The notes beneath the pieces were generated by a model that did not search any database, was not told the origin of the DNA, and worked only from the letters and a program-made list of their open reading frames with translations. This document shows positions 26,370 through 35,028 of a stretch of DNA of 55,316 bases, piece by piece. Position 1 is the stretch's first letter; every line of letters begins with the position of its first letter. A program made the translations under genes and the position numbers. Origin of the DNA: an uncultured Oscillibacter sp. (GTDB lineage Bacteria > Bacillota > Clostridia > Oscillospirales > Oscillospiraceae); contig NZ_URDP01000008.1 in assembly GCF_900546705.1 (NCBI RefSeq), forward strand, positions 1-55,316. Direction: 5' to 3'.

Positions 26370-27305
26370 ATGAAGCTTGGATTCTTATACGCCGGGCAGG
26401 GCAGCCAGCACCCCGGCATGGGCGCGGACCTGTACGAGTCCTCCCCCGTGTTCCGTCAGGTGCTGGACCAGGCCGCCGCCCAGGTGGACTTCGATTTGAA
26501 GAAGGTGTCCTTTGAGGACCCCGACGGGGTTTTGAACCAAACCCGCTACACCCAGCCGTGCATGGTGGCCTTCGCCGCCGGCATGACCGCGCTGCTGCAC
26601 CAGGAGGGCATCGTGCCCGCCGTGGCCGCAGGTCTGTCCCTGGGCGAGTACTCCGCCCTCCACGCCGCCGGTGTGTTCGACGCCGCCACCGCTGTAAAGC
26701 TGGTGGCCTTCCGTGGCCGGGCCATGGAGGAGGCGGCCGCCGGACGGGAGAGCGCCATGGTGGCCGTACTGAACCTGGACCGGGCGCCTTTGCAGGCGTG
26801 CTGCGACGAGGCCTCCGCCCTGGGGTGCGTGGTGATCTGCAACTACAACTGCCCCGGCCAGCTGGTCATCGGCGGCGAGAAGGCCGCCGTGGAGAAGGCC
26901 GCCGCCCTGGCCAAGGAGAAGGGTGCCCGCCGGTGCCTGCCCCTGAAGGTCAGCGGTCCCTTCCACACCCCCCTCATGGCCCCCGCCGGGGACGCCCTGA
27001 AGGACTACTTCCAGACCGTCACCTTCGCCCAGCCTCAGATCCCCGTGATCTTCAACTGCCTGGGCGACGTGAAGGACGACACCGTCACCATTCCGGAACT
27101 GCTGGTGCGCCAGGTGCAAAGCAGCGTCTTTATGGAGGACTCCATCCGCACCATGGCCGCCATGGGCGTGGACGGTATCGTGGAGATCGGCCCGGGCAAG
27201 GCCCTGACCGGATTTGTGAAGAAAACCGTGCCGGAGATGCCCGTCATGCCGGTGGAGACCGCCGCGGACGTGGAGGCGCTCAAGGCCTGGATCAAGGAGA
27301 GATAA
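26370..27305 (+). CDS. fabD: Malonyl-CoA:ACP transacylase
   Basis: A 311-residue acyltransferase that loads malonate onto ACP. It has GQGSQHPGMG at residues 9-18, the nucleophile Ser90 in AGLSLGEYSA and His199 in SGPFHTPLM. The ATG at 26370 is chosen over one 15 bases upstream because atggag supplies the ribosome site at the right distance. It sits between fabK and fabG, with one base separating its stop from fabG. Confidence 0.95.
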   Translation: MKLGFLYAGQGSQHPGMGADLYESSPVFRQVLDQAAAQVDFDLKKVSFEDPDGVLNQTRYTQPCMVAFAAGMTALLHQEGIVPAVAAGLSLGEYSALHAAGVFDAATAVKLVAFRGRAMEEAAAGRESAMVAVLNLDRAPLQACCDEASALGCVVICNYNCPGQLVIGGEKAAVEKAAALAKEKGARRCLPLKVSGPFHTPLMAPAGDALKDYFQTVTFAQPQIPVIFNCLGDVKDDTVTIPELLVRQVQSSVFMEDSIRTMAAMGVDGIVEIGPGKALTGFVKKTVPEMPVMPVETAADVEALKAWIKER

Positions 27306-27306
27306 T

Positions 27307-28050
27307 ATGAACTTTGCAGGAAAGACCGCCATCGTCACCGGCGGCAGCCGGGGCATCGGCAAGGCCGTGTGCCTGGAGCTGGCCCGGGGCGGCGCCAACG
27401 TGGTGCTCTGCTACGCAGGCAGCGCCGAATCCGCCGCCAAGGCCGCGGCCGAGTGCGAGGCCCTGGGGGCCAAGGCCCTGGCCGTCAAGTGCGACGTATC
27501 CCATCCCGAAGAGGTCAAGGCCATGGTGGACACGGCCGTCAAGACCTTCGGCGCCGTCCACATTCTGGTCAACAACGCTGGCATCACCCGGGACGGGCTG
27601 CTTATGACCATGAAGGACGCGGACTTTGACGCGGTGCTGGACACCAACCTCAAGGGCACGTTCTACTGCATGCGGGCCGTGTCCCGGCCCATGATGCGCC
27701 AGCGCTACGGCCGCATCGTCAGCCTCTCCAGCGTGGTGGGTCTGCGGGGCAACGCCGGCCAGATCAACTACGCCGCCAGCAAGGCCGGCGTCATCGGCAT
27801 GACCAAGTCCATGGCCAAGGAGCTGGCCACCCGGGGCGTCACCGTCAACGCCGTGGCCCCCGGCTTCATCGAAACCGACATGACCGCCGCCATGACCGAC
27901 GCGGCCAAGACCGCCACCCTGGCCGCCATCCCCATGGGCCGGCTGGGCGCGGCCGAGGACGTGGCAAAGGCCGTTGCCTTCCTGGCAAGCGACGAGGCCG
28001 CCTATGTGACGGGCCAGGTGCTCTGCGTGGACGGCGGCATGGCCATGTGA
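27307..28050 (+). CDS. fabG: 3-oxoacyl-ACP reductase
   Basis: A 247-residue short-chain dehydrogenase. It shows TGGSRGIGKA (11-20) for NADPH binding, NNAG (89-92) and the catalytic Tyr155-x-x-x-Lys159 in NYAASKAG. It reduces 3-oxoacyl-ACP in each elongation cycle. Length and operon position are typical of FabG. The 89 bases to fabF contain a small hairpin. Confidence 0.95.
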   Translation: MNFAGKTAIVTGGSRGIGKAVCLELARGGANVVLCYAGSAESAAKAAAECEALGAKALAVKCDVSHPEEVKAMVDTAVKTFGAVHILVNNAGITRDGLLMTMKDADFDAVLDTNLKGTFYCMRAVSRPMMRQRYGRIVSLSSVVGLRGNAGQINYAASKAGVIGMTKSMAKELATRGVTVNAVAPGFIETDMTAAMTDAAKTATLAAIPMGRLGAAEDVAKAVAFLASDEAAYVTGQVLCVDGGMAM

Positions 28051-28058
28051 CAAAGGCT

Positions 28059-28076
28059 CCGGAAGTACGCTTCCGG
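28059..28076 (+). other. Intercistronic hairpin between fabG and fabF
   Basis: CCGGAAG (28059-28065) pairs with CTTCCGG (28070-28076) around TACG. There is no T-run, so it is unlikely to be a terminator; mRNA processing or stability is possible. Confidence 0.4.
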
Positions 28077-28139
28077 GTCGCCTCCGCCCTTTTCGGGGCC
28101 GGAGTCCCTTTTACTTTGAACGAATTTGGAGGTTACAAT

Positions 28140-29381
28140 ATGGATCGACGCAGAGTCGTCATCACCGGCCTTGGGGCCATCACCCCCGTGGGCCTCACCG
28201 CGCCGGAGAGCTGGCAGGCCGTGAAAGACGGCGTGTGCGGCGTGGCGCCCATCACCCAGTTCGACACCACCGGCATGAAGGTCACCCTGGCCGCCGAGGT
28301 CAAGGGCTTTGTGGCCGAGGATCACCTGGGCAAGCCCGAGGCCAAGCGCATGGGCCGCTTCACCCAGTTCGCCGTGGTATGCGCTCGGGAGGCCATGGCC
28401 GACAGCGGCCTCAAGGCCGAAGAGGAGGATCTGGACCGCTGCGGCGTCATCATCTCCAGCGGCATCGGCGGCCTCGCCATCACCGAGTCCGAGCACGACC
28501 GGGGCCTTGCCCGGGGCTGGGACCGGGTGTCTCCTTTCTACATTCCCACCGCCATCTCCAACATGGCCGCAGGCCAGGTGGCCATTGACACGGGCTTCCG
28601 CGGCATGTGCACCTGCCCGGTGACCGCCTGTGCCGGCGGTACCAACGCCGTGGGCGACGCCTTCCACTATGTGCGCGACGGCTACGCCGACGTGATGCTC
28701 TGCGGCGGCACGGAGTCCGCGGTGACCCCGCTGGCCATCGGCGGCTTCACCTCCATGAAGGCCCTGAGCCAGGCCACCGACCCTAACCGCGCTTCCATCC
28801 CCTTTGACGCCGAGCGCAGCGGCTTCGTGCTGGGCGAGGGCGCCGGCGTACTGGTGCTGGAGGAGCTCCAGCACGCCCTCAAGCGGGGCGCTCCCATCTA
28901 CGCCGAGGTGGTGGGCTACGGCGCCACCTGCGACGCCTACCACATGACCGCGCCCCGGCCCGACGGCTCCGGCGGCGCCAAGGCCATGGCCCTGGCCATC
29001 GCCGACGCAGGCATCACCGCCGACCAGGTGGGCTACATCAACGCCCACGGCACCTCCACCCACTTGAACGACGCCGGTGAGACCGCCGCCGTCAAGACCG
29101 TCTTCGGCGACCACGCCCGCAAGCTTGCCATGAGCTCCACTAAGTCCATGACCGGCCACATGCTGGGCGCCGCCGGCGCCGTGGAGGCCATCTTCACCGC
29201 TCTGACGTTGAAGGACGGCTACCTGCCCGCCACCATCAACTACTCCGTGCCCGACCCGGAGTGCGATCTGGACGTGATCCCCAACACCGGCCGCAGCGCC
29301 GACGTGCACTACGCCCTGTCCAACTCCCTGGGCTTCGGCGGCCACAACGGCAGCATCCTGCTGAAGAAATGGGAGGCGTAA
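28140..29381 (+). CDS. fabF: Beta-ketoacyl-ACP synthase II
   Basis: A 413-residue condensing enzyme for chain elongation. Catalytic residues are Cys164 in VTACAGGTNA, His303 in NAHGTSTHLND and His340 in MTGHMLGAAGA. The ATG at 28140 follows ggagg by about seven bases; an in-frame extension beginning just after fabG lacks a ribosome site and would not align with the family N-terminus. It is followed after two bases by fabZ. Confidence 0.96.
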   Translation: MDRRRVVITGLGAITPVGLTAPESWQAVKDGVCGVAPITQFDTTGMKVTLAAEVKGFVAEDHLGKPEAKRMGRFTQFAVVCAREAMADSGLKAEEEDLDRCGVIISSGIGGLAITESEHDRGLARGWDRVSPFYIPTAISNMAAGQVAIDTGFRGMCTCPVTACAGGTNAVGDAFHYVRDGYADVMLCGGTESAVTPLAIGGFTSMKALSQATDPNRASIPFDAERSGFVLGEGAGVLVLEELQHALKRGAPIYAEVVGYGATCDAYHMTAPRPDGSGGAKAMALAIADAGITADQVGYINAHGTSTHLNDAGETAAVKTVFGDHARKLAMSSTKSMTGHMLGAAGAVEAIFTALTLKDGYLPATINYSVPDPECDLDVIPNTGRSADVHYALSNSLGFGGHNGSILLKKWEA

Positions 29382-29383
29382 CC

Positions 29384-29818
29384 ATGGGACTCAAGCTCAA
29401 TTCCAACGAGATCGCCCAGATCCTGCCCCACCGCTATCCCTTTGCCCTGGTGGACCGGATCACCGACGGCGAGCCCGGCCAGTGGGCCAAGGGCATCAAG
29501 TGCGTCAGCGTGGGTGAGCCGGTGTTCTGCGGCCACTTTCCCCAGGAGCACGTCATGCCCGGCGTGCTGCTGATCGAGGCCATGGCCCAGGTGGGCGCGG
29601 TGGCCATCCTCTCCCTGCCCGAGTATCAGGGCAAGACCGCCTACTTCGGCGGCATCAAGAACGCCCGCTTCAAGTCCAAGGTCACCCCCGGCGACGTGGT
29701 GGAGCTGGAGTGCGTGCTCACCAAGCGCCGCGGCCCCGTGGGCGTGGGTGAGGCAAAGGCCACGGTGGACGGCAAGGTGGTCGCCACCGCCGAGCTGACC
29801 TTCGCCATCGGAGTGTAA
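29384..29818 (+). CDS. fabZ: 3-hydroxyacyl-ACP dehydratase
   Basis: A 144-residue hotdog-fold dehydratase with LPHRYPFALVDRI near the start and the catalytic His51 (GHFPQEHVMPG) and Glu65 (LIEAMAQVG). It removes water from 3-hydroxyacyl-ACP. It is the housekeeping FabZ by operon position, distinct from the solitary paralogue at 3963. The ATG at 29384 overlaps the ribosome site gggagg within the end of fabF. Confidence 0.96.
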   Translation: MGLKLNSNEIAQILPHRYPFALVDRITDGEPGQWAKGIKCVSVGEPVFCGHFPQEHVMPGVLLIEAMAQVGAVAILSLPEYQGKTAYFGGIKNARFKSKVTPGDVVELECVLTKRRGPVGVGEAKATVDGKVVATAELTFAIGV

Positions 29819-29820
29819 CC

Positions 29821-30357
29821 ATGCCGGCAGTTTGCCCGCAGGAGCGCCCCAACAGAGCCGGTAAAGAAAATTTCGGGAAAGAGAGCGCCCGCCGTATGCT
29901 GGAACAGGCTTTTTTCAACGTGTATACGAAATTCAAACTGCATTTTTACCAGGAGATCTTCCGCCGCTTCCAGGACCGGGAGGCAAGCCTGACCACGGTG
30001 GAGACCTTCTGCATGGAGACCATCCAGGCCCTGGGCACGCCCACGGTCAACGAGTTTGCCACCTTCATGCGCATCTCCCCGCCCAACGCCGCCTACAAGG
30101 TCAACAACCTGGTGAAAAAGGGCTATATCCGCAAGGTGCAGTCCCACGAGGACAAGCGGGAGTACCACCTGGAGGTCACCCAGAAGTATATCGATTACTA
30201 CAACATCTCCACCGCCTACATGGTGGAGGTCATGCACCGCATCGCCCGGCGCTTTACGCCGGAGGAGTGCGCCAAGCTGGAGGAGATGCTCTCCGTGGTC
30301 AGCCGGGAGCTGATGCCGGAGGTGGACATCCCCGAAGCCCGGATGCCGGGCAACTGA
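29821..30357 (+). CDS. MarR family regulator, probable repressor of the fatty-acid operon
   Basis: A 178-residue MarR-type winged-helix protein (core about 26-165) as last gene of the fab operon. The recognition part ISPPNAAYKVNNLVKKGYIRK and wing HEDKREYHLEVT are visible. In lactic acid bacteria the MarR protein FabT controls fab genes, so a similar role is likely here, acting on the palindrome at 20558-20585. That would make the operon autoregulated (inference). The first ATG at 29821 is used because ggagtg precedes it; an ATG at 29896 would give a size closer to FabT. Confidence 0.88.
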   Translation: MPAVCPQERPNRAGKENFGKESARRMLEQAFFNVYTKFKLHFYQEIFRRFQDREASLTTVETFCMETIQALGTPTVNEFATFMRISPPNAAYKVNNLVKKGYIRKVQSHEDKREYHLEVTQKYIDYYNISTAYMVEVMHRIARRFTPEECAKLEEMLSVVSRELMPEVDIPEARMPGN

Positions 30358-30382
30358 CCCCGCCGGGAACCGGCAAAACAGC

Positions 30383-30417
30383 AAGAGGCCGCAGGCAATG
30401 CCTGCGGCCTCTTTTTC
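30383..30417. terminator. Terminator of the fatty-acid operon
   Basis: Thirteen-base stem 30384-30396 / 30400-30412 with AAT loop and five T residues on the plus strand. It also faces the convergent gluQ gene ending at 30431. Confidence 0.92.
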
Positions 30418-30430
30418 CTATGCACTCCAA

Positions 30431-31372
30431 TCAGCCGAATAGTCCCTCCGGGATGGGGATGTCCGCTTGGGGCACCTTGGCCCAGTCGAATTCCGCCAGC
30501 AGCTCCTCAGCAGACGCCGCAGCGGCGGAGGGGTGGAACCCGCCAAGATAGGCAAGCCTCCCCAATATCTCCTCCGGCCCTAGGCGGCCCATGAGCACCT
30601 CCAGTCCCGCGTCGGCGTCCCGCTTGCTGAGGCGGCGTCCGTCGTGGCTCAGCAGCAGCGGGAAGTGGCAGAACCGGGGGGCGGGCAGGTCCAGCAGCCG
30701 GTAGAGCAGCAGCTGCCGGGGGGTGGAGTCCAGCAGGTCCGACCCCCGCACCACCTCCGTCACCCCCATGGCGGCGTCGTCCACCACCACCGCCAGCTGA
30801 TAGGCGAACATGCCGTCGGACCGGCGCAGCAGGAAGTCCCCGCAGTCCCGGGCCAGGTTCTCCCGGTAAACTCCCATGTGGCGGTCCGTGAAGGCGATCT
30901 CCTCATCCCCCACCCGCAGCCGCAGGGCCGGGGCGCGGACCTTGGCCTTTTCCGCCGCCTGCTCCGCCGTGAGACGACGGCAGGTGCCCGGATAGAGGAC
31001 CTGTCCGTCCTGGCGGTGGGGGGCGCTGGCGGCGTGGAGTTCCGCCCGGGTGCAAAAGCACGGGTACACCAGCCCCATCTCCTCCAGCTTTTGAAGCGCC
31101 GCCTGGTAGCGCTCCGTCCGCTCGCTCTGGAAATAGGGGCCGTGACCGCCGTCGGCGCCGGGGCCCTCGTCCCAGTCAAGGCCCAGCCACCGAAGGTCCT
31201 CCATGGCCTGGAGGGCATAGCGCCGGGGACAGCGGGCCGTGTCCAGGTCCTCCACCCGCAGCACCACCCGTCCTCCCTGCTGCCGGGCGCTGAGCCAGGC
31301 CAGCAGGCAGCAGAAAAGATTGCCCAGGTGCAGCCGCCCGCTGGGCGACGGGGCGAACCGTCCCACCACCAT
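30431..31372 (-). CDS. gluQ: Glutamyl-Q tRNA(Asp) synthetase (GluRS paralogue lacking anticodon domain)
   Basis: A 313-residue protein equal to the catalytic half of glutamyl-tRNA synthetase. It has the HIGH-like HLGN (15-18), the KMSKS-like RLSKRD near 245 and a zinc-type set CFC...C around residues 105-130. No anticodon-binding domain is present. Such proteins attach glutamate to the queuosine base at position 34 of tRNA(Asp). The ATG at 31372 follows aaggagg. It is not functionally linked to its polysaccharide neighbours. Confidence 0.93.
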   Translation of the reverse strand: MVVGRFAPSPSGRLHLGNLFCCLLAWLSARQQGGRVVLRVEDLDTARCPRRYALQAMEDLRWLGLDWDEGPGADGGHGPYFQSERTERYQAALQKLEEMGLVYPCFCTRAELHAASAPHRQDGQVLYPGTCRRLTAEQAAEKAKVRAPALRLRVGDEEIAFTDRHMGVYRENLARDCGDFLLRRSDGMFAYQLAVVVDDAAMGVTEVVRGSDLLDSTPRQLLLYRLLDLPAPRFCHFPLLLSHDGRRLSKRDADAGLEVLMGRLGPEEILGRLAYLGGFHPSAAAASAEELLAEFDWAKVPQADIPIPEGLFG

Positions 31373-31415
31373 ATGCGTCCTCCTTCCGCAAAAGGAAGCG
31401 GGGGAGCCCGCTTCC

Positions 31416-32795
31416 TCAGACGTTGATTTTCTCCTTGTTCACCGCCCGGAACAGTGTCATGAGCAGGATCTTCACATCAAACAGGATGTTCCAGTTTTCA
31501 ATGTAATAGAGGTCGTGCTCAATGCGCTCCCGGATGGACGTGTCCCCCCGCAGCCCGTTGACCTGGGCCCAGCCGGTGATGCCGGGGCGCACCTGGTGCT
31601 TGACCATGTACCGGGGGATCTCCTCTTTGAACTGCTCGACGAAGTGGGGCACCTCCGGCCGGGGCCCCACCAGGCTCATATCGCCCTTGAGCACGTTGAA
31701 AAACTGGGGCAGCTCATCGATGGAGCACTTGCGGATGAAGGAGCCGAAAGCGGTCTTGCGGGGGTCCACATCCCGGCTCCAGCCGGTCTGCTCCTTGGCG
31801 TTGACCCGCATGGACCGGAACTTGTACATGTAGAATTCCTTTTTGTTTTTGCCCACCCGCTTTTGCCGGAAGATGATGGGCCCCGGAGACGAGAGCTTCA
31901 CGCCCACGGCGGCCAGCAGCATCAGCGGTGAGGTCACCACAATGAGCACCGACGCGCCCACGATGTCGAAGGCCCGCTTCAAAAAGGCGTTGCCCAGATT
32001 GTCCAGAGGGACCCGCCGCAGGTTGATCATGGGCAAGCCGTCCACGTTGTCCACCTGGGGGTTGGAGGGGATGTACGCGGCGTAGAACGGGATCACCGAG
32101 GCCTTGGTGCCGGTCTTTTCGCAGGCGCTGATGATTTTGGGCAGCCAGCACTCGTCGGCGGCGCTTACCGCCACCACCACCTCGTCCGGTACCCGCGCGT
32201 CCAGCACCGCCTCCAGCTGGTCATAGCGGCCCAGGCAGGGCAGGGCGCTCCAGGCGCCGCCGTCGCAGACATAGCCGTCCACCTGGTAGCCCAGGTTGCG
32301 GTCCACATTCACCCGCTTGAGGTACGTCCGGGCCATGGGGCCGTCTCCCACCAGCACCACGTGCTTTTGGTTGTAGCCCATGCGCCGGTACCGCCGCAGC
32401 AAAAGCCGCATGGCCGCCCGCTTGCCCAGCAGCAAGAAGGAGCTGACCAGGAAGAAAAACACCAGTGTCCAGCGGGACATGTTCTCCAGGCGGAACACGA
32501 ACAGTACGCTGGTCAGCGCCATGGTGTCCAGTATGTTGGCACCCAAAAACCGGGCAGCCTCCCGGTGGAACCGGATGGCCCGGTAGGAGCTGTACAGCCC
32601 CACCATGCCGTAGGAGATCAGGCACAGCACCACCGCCAGCGCGCCCAGATACACATAGTAAACAAACGGGACGCCCTCGATGCCGGAGAATACATAAAAC
32701 CGAATGAAATAGGCGATCATCATGGAGGCGAACACCAGCACACCGTCTGAAATGACGTGCAGCTGATTGAGCAGATGCTGATTTTCCTTGATCAT
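31416..32795 (-). CDS. Polyprenyl-phosphate sugar-1-phosphate transferase (WbaP/CpsE type)
   Basis: A 459-residue membrane enzyme that starts repeat-unit synthesis for a surface polysaccharide by placing a sugar-1-phosphate on undecaprenyl phosphate. Four or five N-terminal helices (about 15-125) precede a CoA-binding-like Rossmann part (about 135-265) and a transmembrane segment with the catalytic bac_transf domain (270-459), including FKRAFDIVG, KFRSMRVNAKEQ, RKCSIDELPQFFNVLKGDMS and GPRPEVPHFVEQ. The minus-strand start at 32795 lies just downstream of a consensus promoter. Sugar specificity unknown. Confidence 0.94.
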   Translation of the reverse strand: MIKENQHLLNQLHVISDGVLVFASMMIAYFIRFYVFSGIEGVPFVYYVYLGALAVVLCLISYGMVGLYSSYRAIRFHREAARFLGANILDTMALTSVLFVFRLENMSRWTLVFFFLVSSFLLLGKRAAMRLLLRRYRRMGYNQKHVVLVGDGPMARTYLKRVNVDRNLGYQVDGYVCDGGAWSALPCLGRYDQLEAVLDARVPDEVVVAVSAADECWLPKIISACEKTGTKASVIPFYAAYIPSNPQVDNVDGLPMINLRRVPLDNLGNAFLKRAFDIVGASVLIVVTSPLMLLAAVGVKLSSPGPIIFRQKRVGKNKKEFYMYKFRSMRVNAKEQTGWSRDVDPRKTAFGSFIRKCSIDELPQFFNVLKGDMSLVGPRPEVPHFVEQFKEEIPRYMVKHQVRPGITGWAQVNGLRGDTSIRERIEHDLYYIENWNILFDVKILLMTLFRAVNKEKINV

Positions 32796-32830
32796 GTCCC
32801 CGTTCCTCCGCGGTGTCGAACTTTGTCCCT

Positions 32831-32859
32831 ATTGTACCGGTTCTGTCCGCCCCTGTCAA
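32831..32859 (-). promoter_or_regulatory. Sigma-70 promoter of the WbaP-type gene
   Basis: Minus strand TTGACA (32854-32859), 17 bases, TACAAT (32831-32836). It is back-to-back with the plus-strand promoter at 32865. Confidence 0.8.
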
Positions 32860-32864
32860 TTTCC

Positions 32865-32893
32865 TTGCAATGACACTTTCTTCCCTCTATAAT
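32865..32893 (+). promoter_or_regulatory. Sigma-70 promoter of the glycosyltransferase gene
   Basis: TTGCAA (32865-32870), 17 bases, TATAAT (32888-32893), 30 bases before the start codon at 32923. Confidence 0.8.
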
Positions 32894-32922
32894 AAATGCA
32901 TCCTGTTTCGGGAGGTACTGCC

Positions 32923-34029
32923 ATGCCGGCCGTTCTGTTCACCGCCTCCACCTGGTCCCACATCGCCCATTTCCACCGTCCCTACCTCCGGGCCTTCCGC
33001 TCCCTGGGCTATACGGTGCACGCCGCCTGCGGCGGCGCAGCCGTCTCCATACCGGAAGCCGACGCCTGCTTTGACATGCCCTTTGAAAAAAAGATGACCG
33101 CTCCGGCCAACCTCCGTGCCCAGAGCCGGCTGCGGCATCTGATGGCGGAGCACCGCTACGATCTGGTCATCACCCACACGTCTCTGGCCGCCTTTTTCAC
33201 CCGCCGGGCCGCCGCCTCTGTCCGCCCCCATCCGGCGGTGGTGAACGTGGCCCACGGATATCTCTTTGATGACCAGACGCCGCCTTTGAAAAAGAGCGTG
33301 CTGACGGCGGCAGAGCGCCTCACCGCGTCCCGGACAGATCTGCTTTTGACCATGAACGACTACGACACCCGCTTTGCCCGGCAGCATCATCTTGGGCGCC
33401 GGGTGGAGCAGATCCCCGGCATGGGCGTGGACTTTTCCCGCTTCCCGCCGGTATCCCCCCAGGCCCGGCAGGTTCTGCGCCGGGCCCACGGCATTGCCCC
33501 GGACGCCTTCGTCCTGCTCTACGGGGCGGAGTTCTCCGGGCGCAAAAGCCAATCCACGCTGCTGCGGGCCATGCCGCTCCTTCCGGACCGGGTCATACTG
33601 GCCCTGCCCGGCCAGGGGGCATTGCTGGACGAGTGCCGGCATCTTGCCCGGGAGCTGGGCCTGGGAGACCGGGTTCTCTTCCCCGGGTACTGCCCCCACA
33701 TGGCCCCCTGGTACGCCATGGCGGACTGCGCCGTCTCCTCCAGCCGGTCGGAGGGCCTGCCCTTCAACATCATGGAGGCCATGCATGCCGCTCTCCCGGT
33801 GGTGGCCACCGCTGTCAAGGGCCACACGGACCTGGTGACACCGGGCCGGACCGGGTATTTGTTCCCCTACAGCGACCAGGCCGCCTTTGCCCGGGCGGTG
33901 GAGCAGCTCCTGGCCGCCCCCGACCGCGCCGACGCCATGGGCCGGGCCGGTGCCGAGGCCGCCGCTCCCTATGAACTGACCCGGGTGCTGCCCCAGGTCA
34001 TGGAGCTGTATCTCTCCGCTGCACAGTAA
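32923..34029 (+). CDS. GT4-type glycosyltransferase (surface polysaccharide)
   Basis: A 368-residue GT-B fold glycosyltransferase. It has an N-terminal acceptor domain and a nucleotide-sugar-binding domain with GAEFSGRKSQSTLLRAMPLL, SSRSEGLPFNIMEAMHAALPVVAT (E-x7-E region) and GHTDLVTPGRTGYLFPYSD. The ATG at 32923 follows gggaggt; an ATG 27 bases earlier has no ribosome site. It is transcribed divergently from the WbaP-type gene and probably adds a sugar to the lipid-linked intermediate. Donor sugar and linkage cannot be read. Confidence 0.9.
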   Translation: MPAVLFTASTWSHIAHFHRPYLRAFRSLGYTVHAACGGAAVSIPEADACFDMPFEKKMTAPANLRAQSRLRHLMAEHRYDLVITHTSLAAFFTRRAAASVRPHPAVVNVAHGYLFDDQTPPLKKSVLTAAERLTASRTDLLLTMNDYDTRFARQHHLGRRVEQIPGMGVDFSRFPPVSPQARQVLRRAHGIAPDAFVLLYGAEFSGRKSQSTLLRAMPLLPDRVILALPGQGALLDECRHLARELGLGDRVLFPGYCPHMAPWYAMADCAVSSSRSEGLPFNIMEAMHAALPVVATAVKGHTDLVTPGRTGYLFPYSDQAAFARAVEQLLAAPDRADAMGRAGAEAAAPYELTRVLPQVMELYLSAAQ

Positions 34030-34066
34030 AGAAGTCCCGCGCCTTTCGGCGCGGGACTTCTTTACT
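34025..34066. terminator. Bidirectional terminator overlapping the glycosyltransferase stop codon
   Basis: Nineteen-base perfect stem 34025-34043 / 34048-34066 with TTTC loop; the TAA stop at 34027-34029 is inside the left arm, and the stop of the tiny minus-strand gene lies inside the right arm. Confidence 0.85.
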
Positions 34067-34181
34067 GGGGAAGCTCCTCCTCTGCCGCTTGTTTCGGCAC
34101 AGTCAGATAATCATCGGAAACTTCCCGTTCCTCCACGTACTGGCTTCCATCTGCATTGCAGATCAAAACTCTGATTTTCAC
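34062..34181 (-). CDS. 39-residue protein overlapping the phage-tail-like gene
   Basis: A GTG start at 34181 overlaps the stop of the upstream tail-like gene (GTGA), and the frame runs 39 codons to a TAA inside the terminator stem. The product begins MKIRVLICNADGSQYVEE and ends EEELPQ, acidic and without hydrophobic stretches. The overlap and lower G+C shared with the upstream gene suggest a real coupled pair rather than chance. I do not recognise it; a small phage tail or chaperone-like protein is one possibility. Confidence 0.55.
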   Translation of the reverse strand: MKIRVLICNADGSQYVEEREVSDDYLTVPKQAAEEELPQ

Positions 34182-34903
34182 AGCTTCACCCCATAAATAA
34201 AAATTTTTCCGCCCGGCTGAATCAAAACGTCATCATAGGCGAAAAAGTTGATGGTCTCTACGCCGCTGGCAGTGACATATTGCGGTAAGGGACTGCCGCC
34301 GACCACTGTGCCATACCCTCGATCGTCGGAAAAATTCAAAACGGTGCTAATGCAGCCGTTTTGCTCTGCGAGCCGGATCTGCACAGCAGTACCGCGCTGA
34401 TCGGAGGCTGCATGTCCTTCAAACTCATACAAACAATACCGTTCACTGTTTTGACTTTTGTATGCAAGATTACTCATGCCGTTGATGCGAACCGCGATAT
34501 TGATCTCCTGGGACACCAGCAGCTTTGGAACAAGCATCACGTACACATAATCCTGCCACCGGATATCGCGTACATCCACATCCACCTGATTGACCGCGGT
34601 GCCCACCGTCACCTCCCGCAGCTTTACAAAGGGCATGGCATCCACCATGGCCTGCAGCTGTGCCAGCGCCGTCTTGTCCGCCTTGCTGCTCTCCAGCGCT
34701 CCTGCGGCTGCTGTCACCGTCTGAGATACCTCTTGCTTGGCAGCATTAATCGCCGCTTCCCGGCTCTGCGTCTCCGTCTTCAGCGCTTGCTGCAGGGCCA
34801 TCAATCCGTTTTCCACGTTGACGTTGTCCCGGTTGAAGTCCTCCCGGAGGATGCGGTCTTCCGGGTTCCATTGGTTCAGCCGGTAGTTTTCCGTATAATT
34901 CAT
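34178..34903 (-). CDS. Phage tail-fibre-like protein (orphan)
   Basis: A 241-residue protein. Its N-terminus, YTENYRLNQWNPEDRILRED followed by FNRDN, matches the start of many clostridial prophage tail-fibre or tail-associated proteins. A coiled-coil stretch (about 30-85) and a beta-rich C-terminal part (about 95-241) follow. The ATG at 34903 has a strong aggagg site. It is AT-richer than its neighbours and no other tail, capsid or integrase genes are near, so it looks like a horizontally acquired orphan inside a polysaccharide locus. It may be a relic or a domesticated surface-binding protein. Confidence 0.7.
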   Translation of the reverse strand: MNYTENYRLNQWNPEDRILREDFNRDNVNVENGLMALQQALKTETQSREAAINAAKQEVSQTVTAAAGALESSKADKTALAQLQAMVDAMPFVKLREVTVGTAVNQVDVDVRDIRWQDYVYVMLVPKLLVSQEINIAVRINGMSNLAYKSQNSERYCLYEFEGHAASDQRGTAVQIRLAEQNGCISTVLNFSDDRGYGTVVGGSPLPQYVTASGVETINFFAYDDVLIQPGGKIFIYGVKL

Positions 34904-34981
34904 TTTCTTTTACCTCCTTTCCGCCCACAGGGGCTTCAACCCGCCGCTCCGGGTCCGGAAAACGTGCACGAATCTGTGCAA

Positions 34982-35013
34982 CAAAAAACGCGGAAGAAAA
35001 AATTCTTCCGCGT
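34982..35013 (-). terminator. Terminator of the Wzy/WaaL-type gene
   Basis: Eleven-base stem 34988-34998 / 35003-35013 with an A-rich loop, followed by six T residues on the minus strand. Confidence 0.85.
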
Positions 35014-35028
35014 CTTTTTTCCGTTTGT

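Noticed and set aside
34062..34903. Complete prophage or mobile element around the tail-like gene
   Set aside because: No integrase, capsid, portal, lysis gene, direct repeats or target duplication could be seen on either side.
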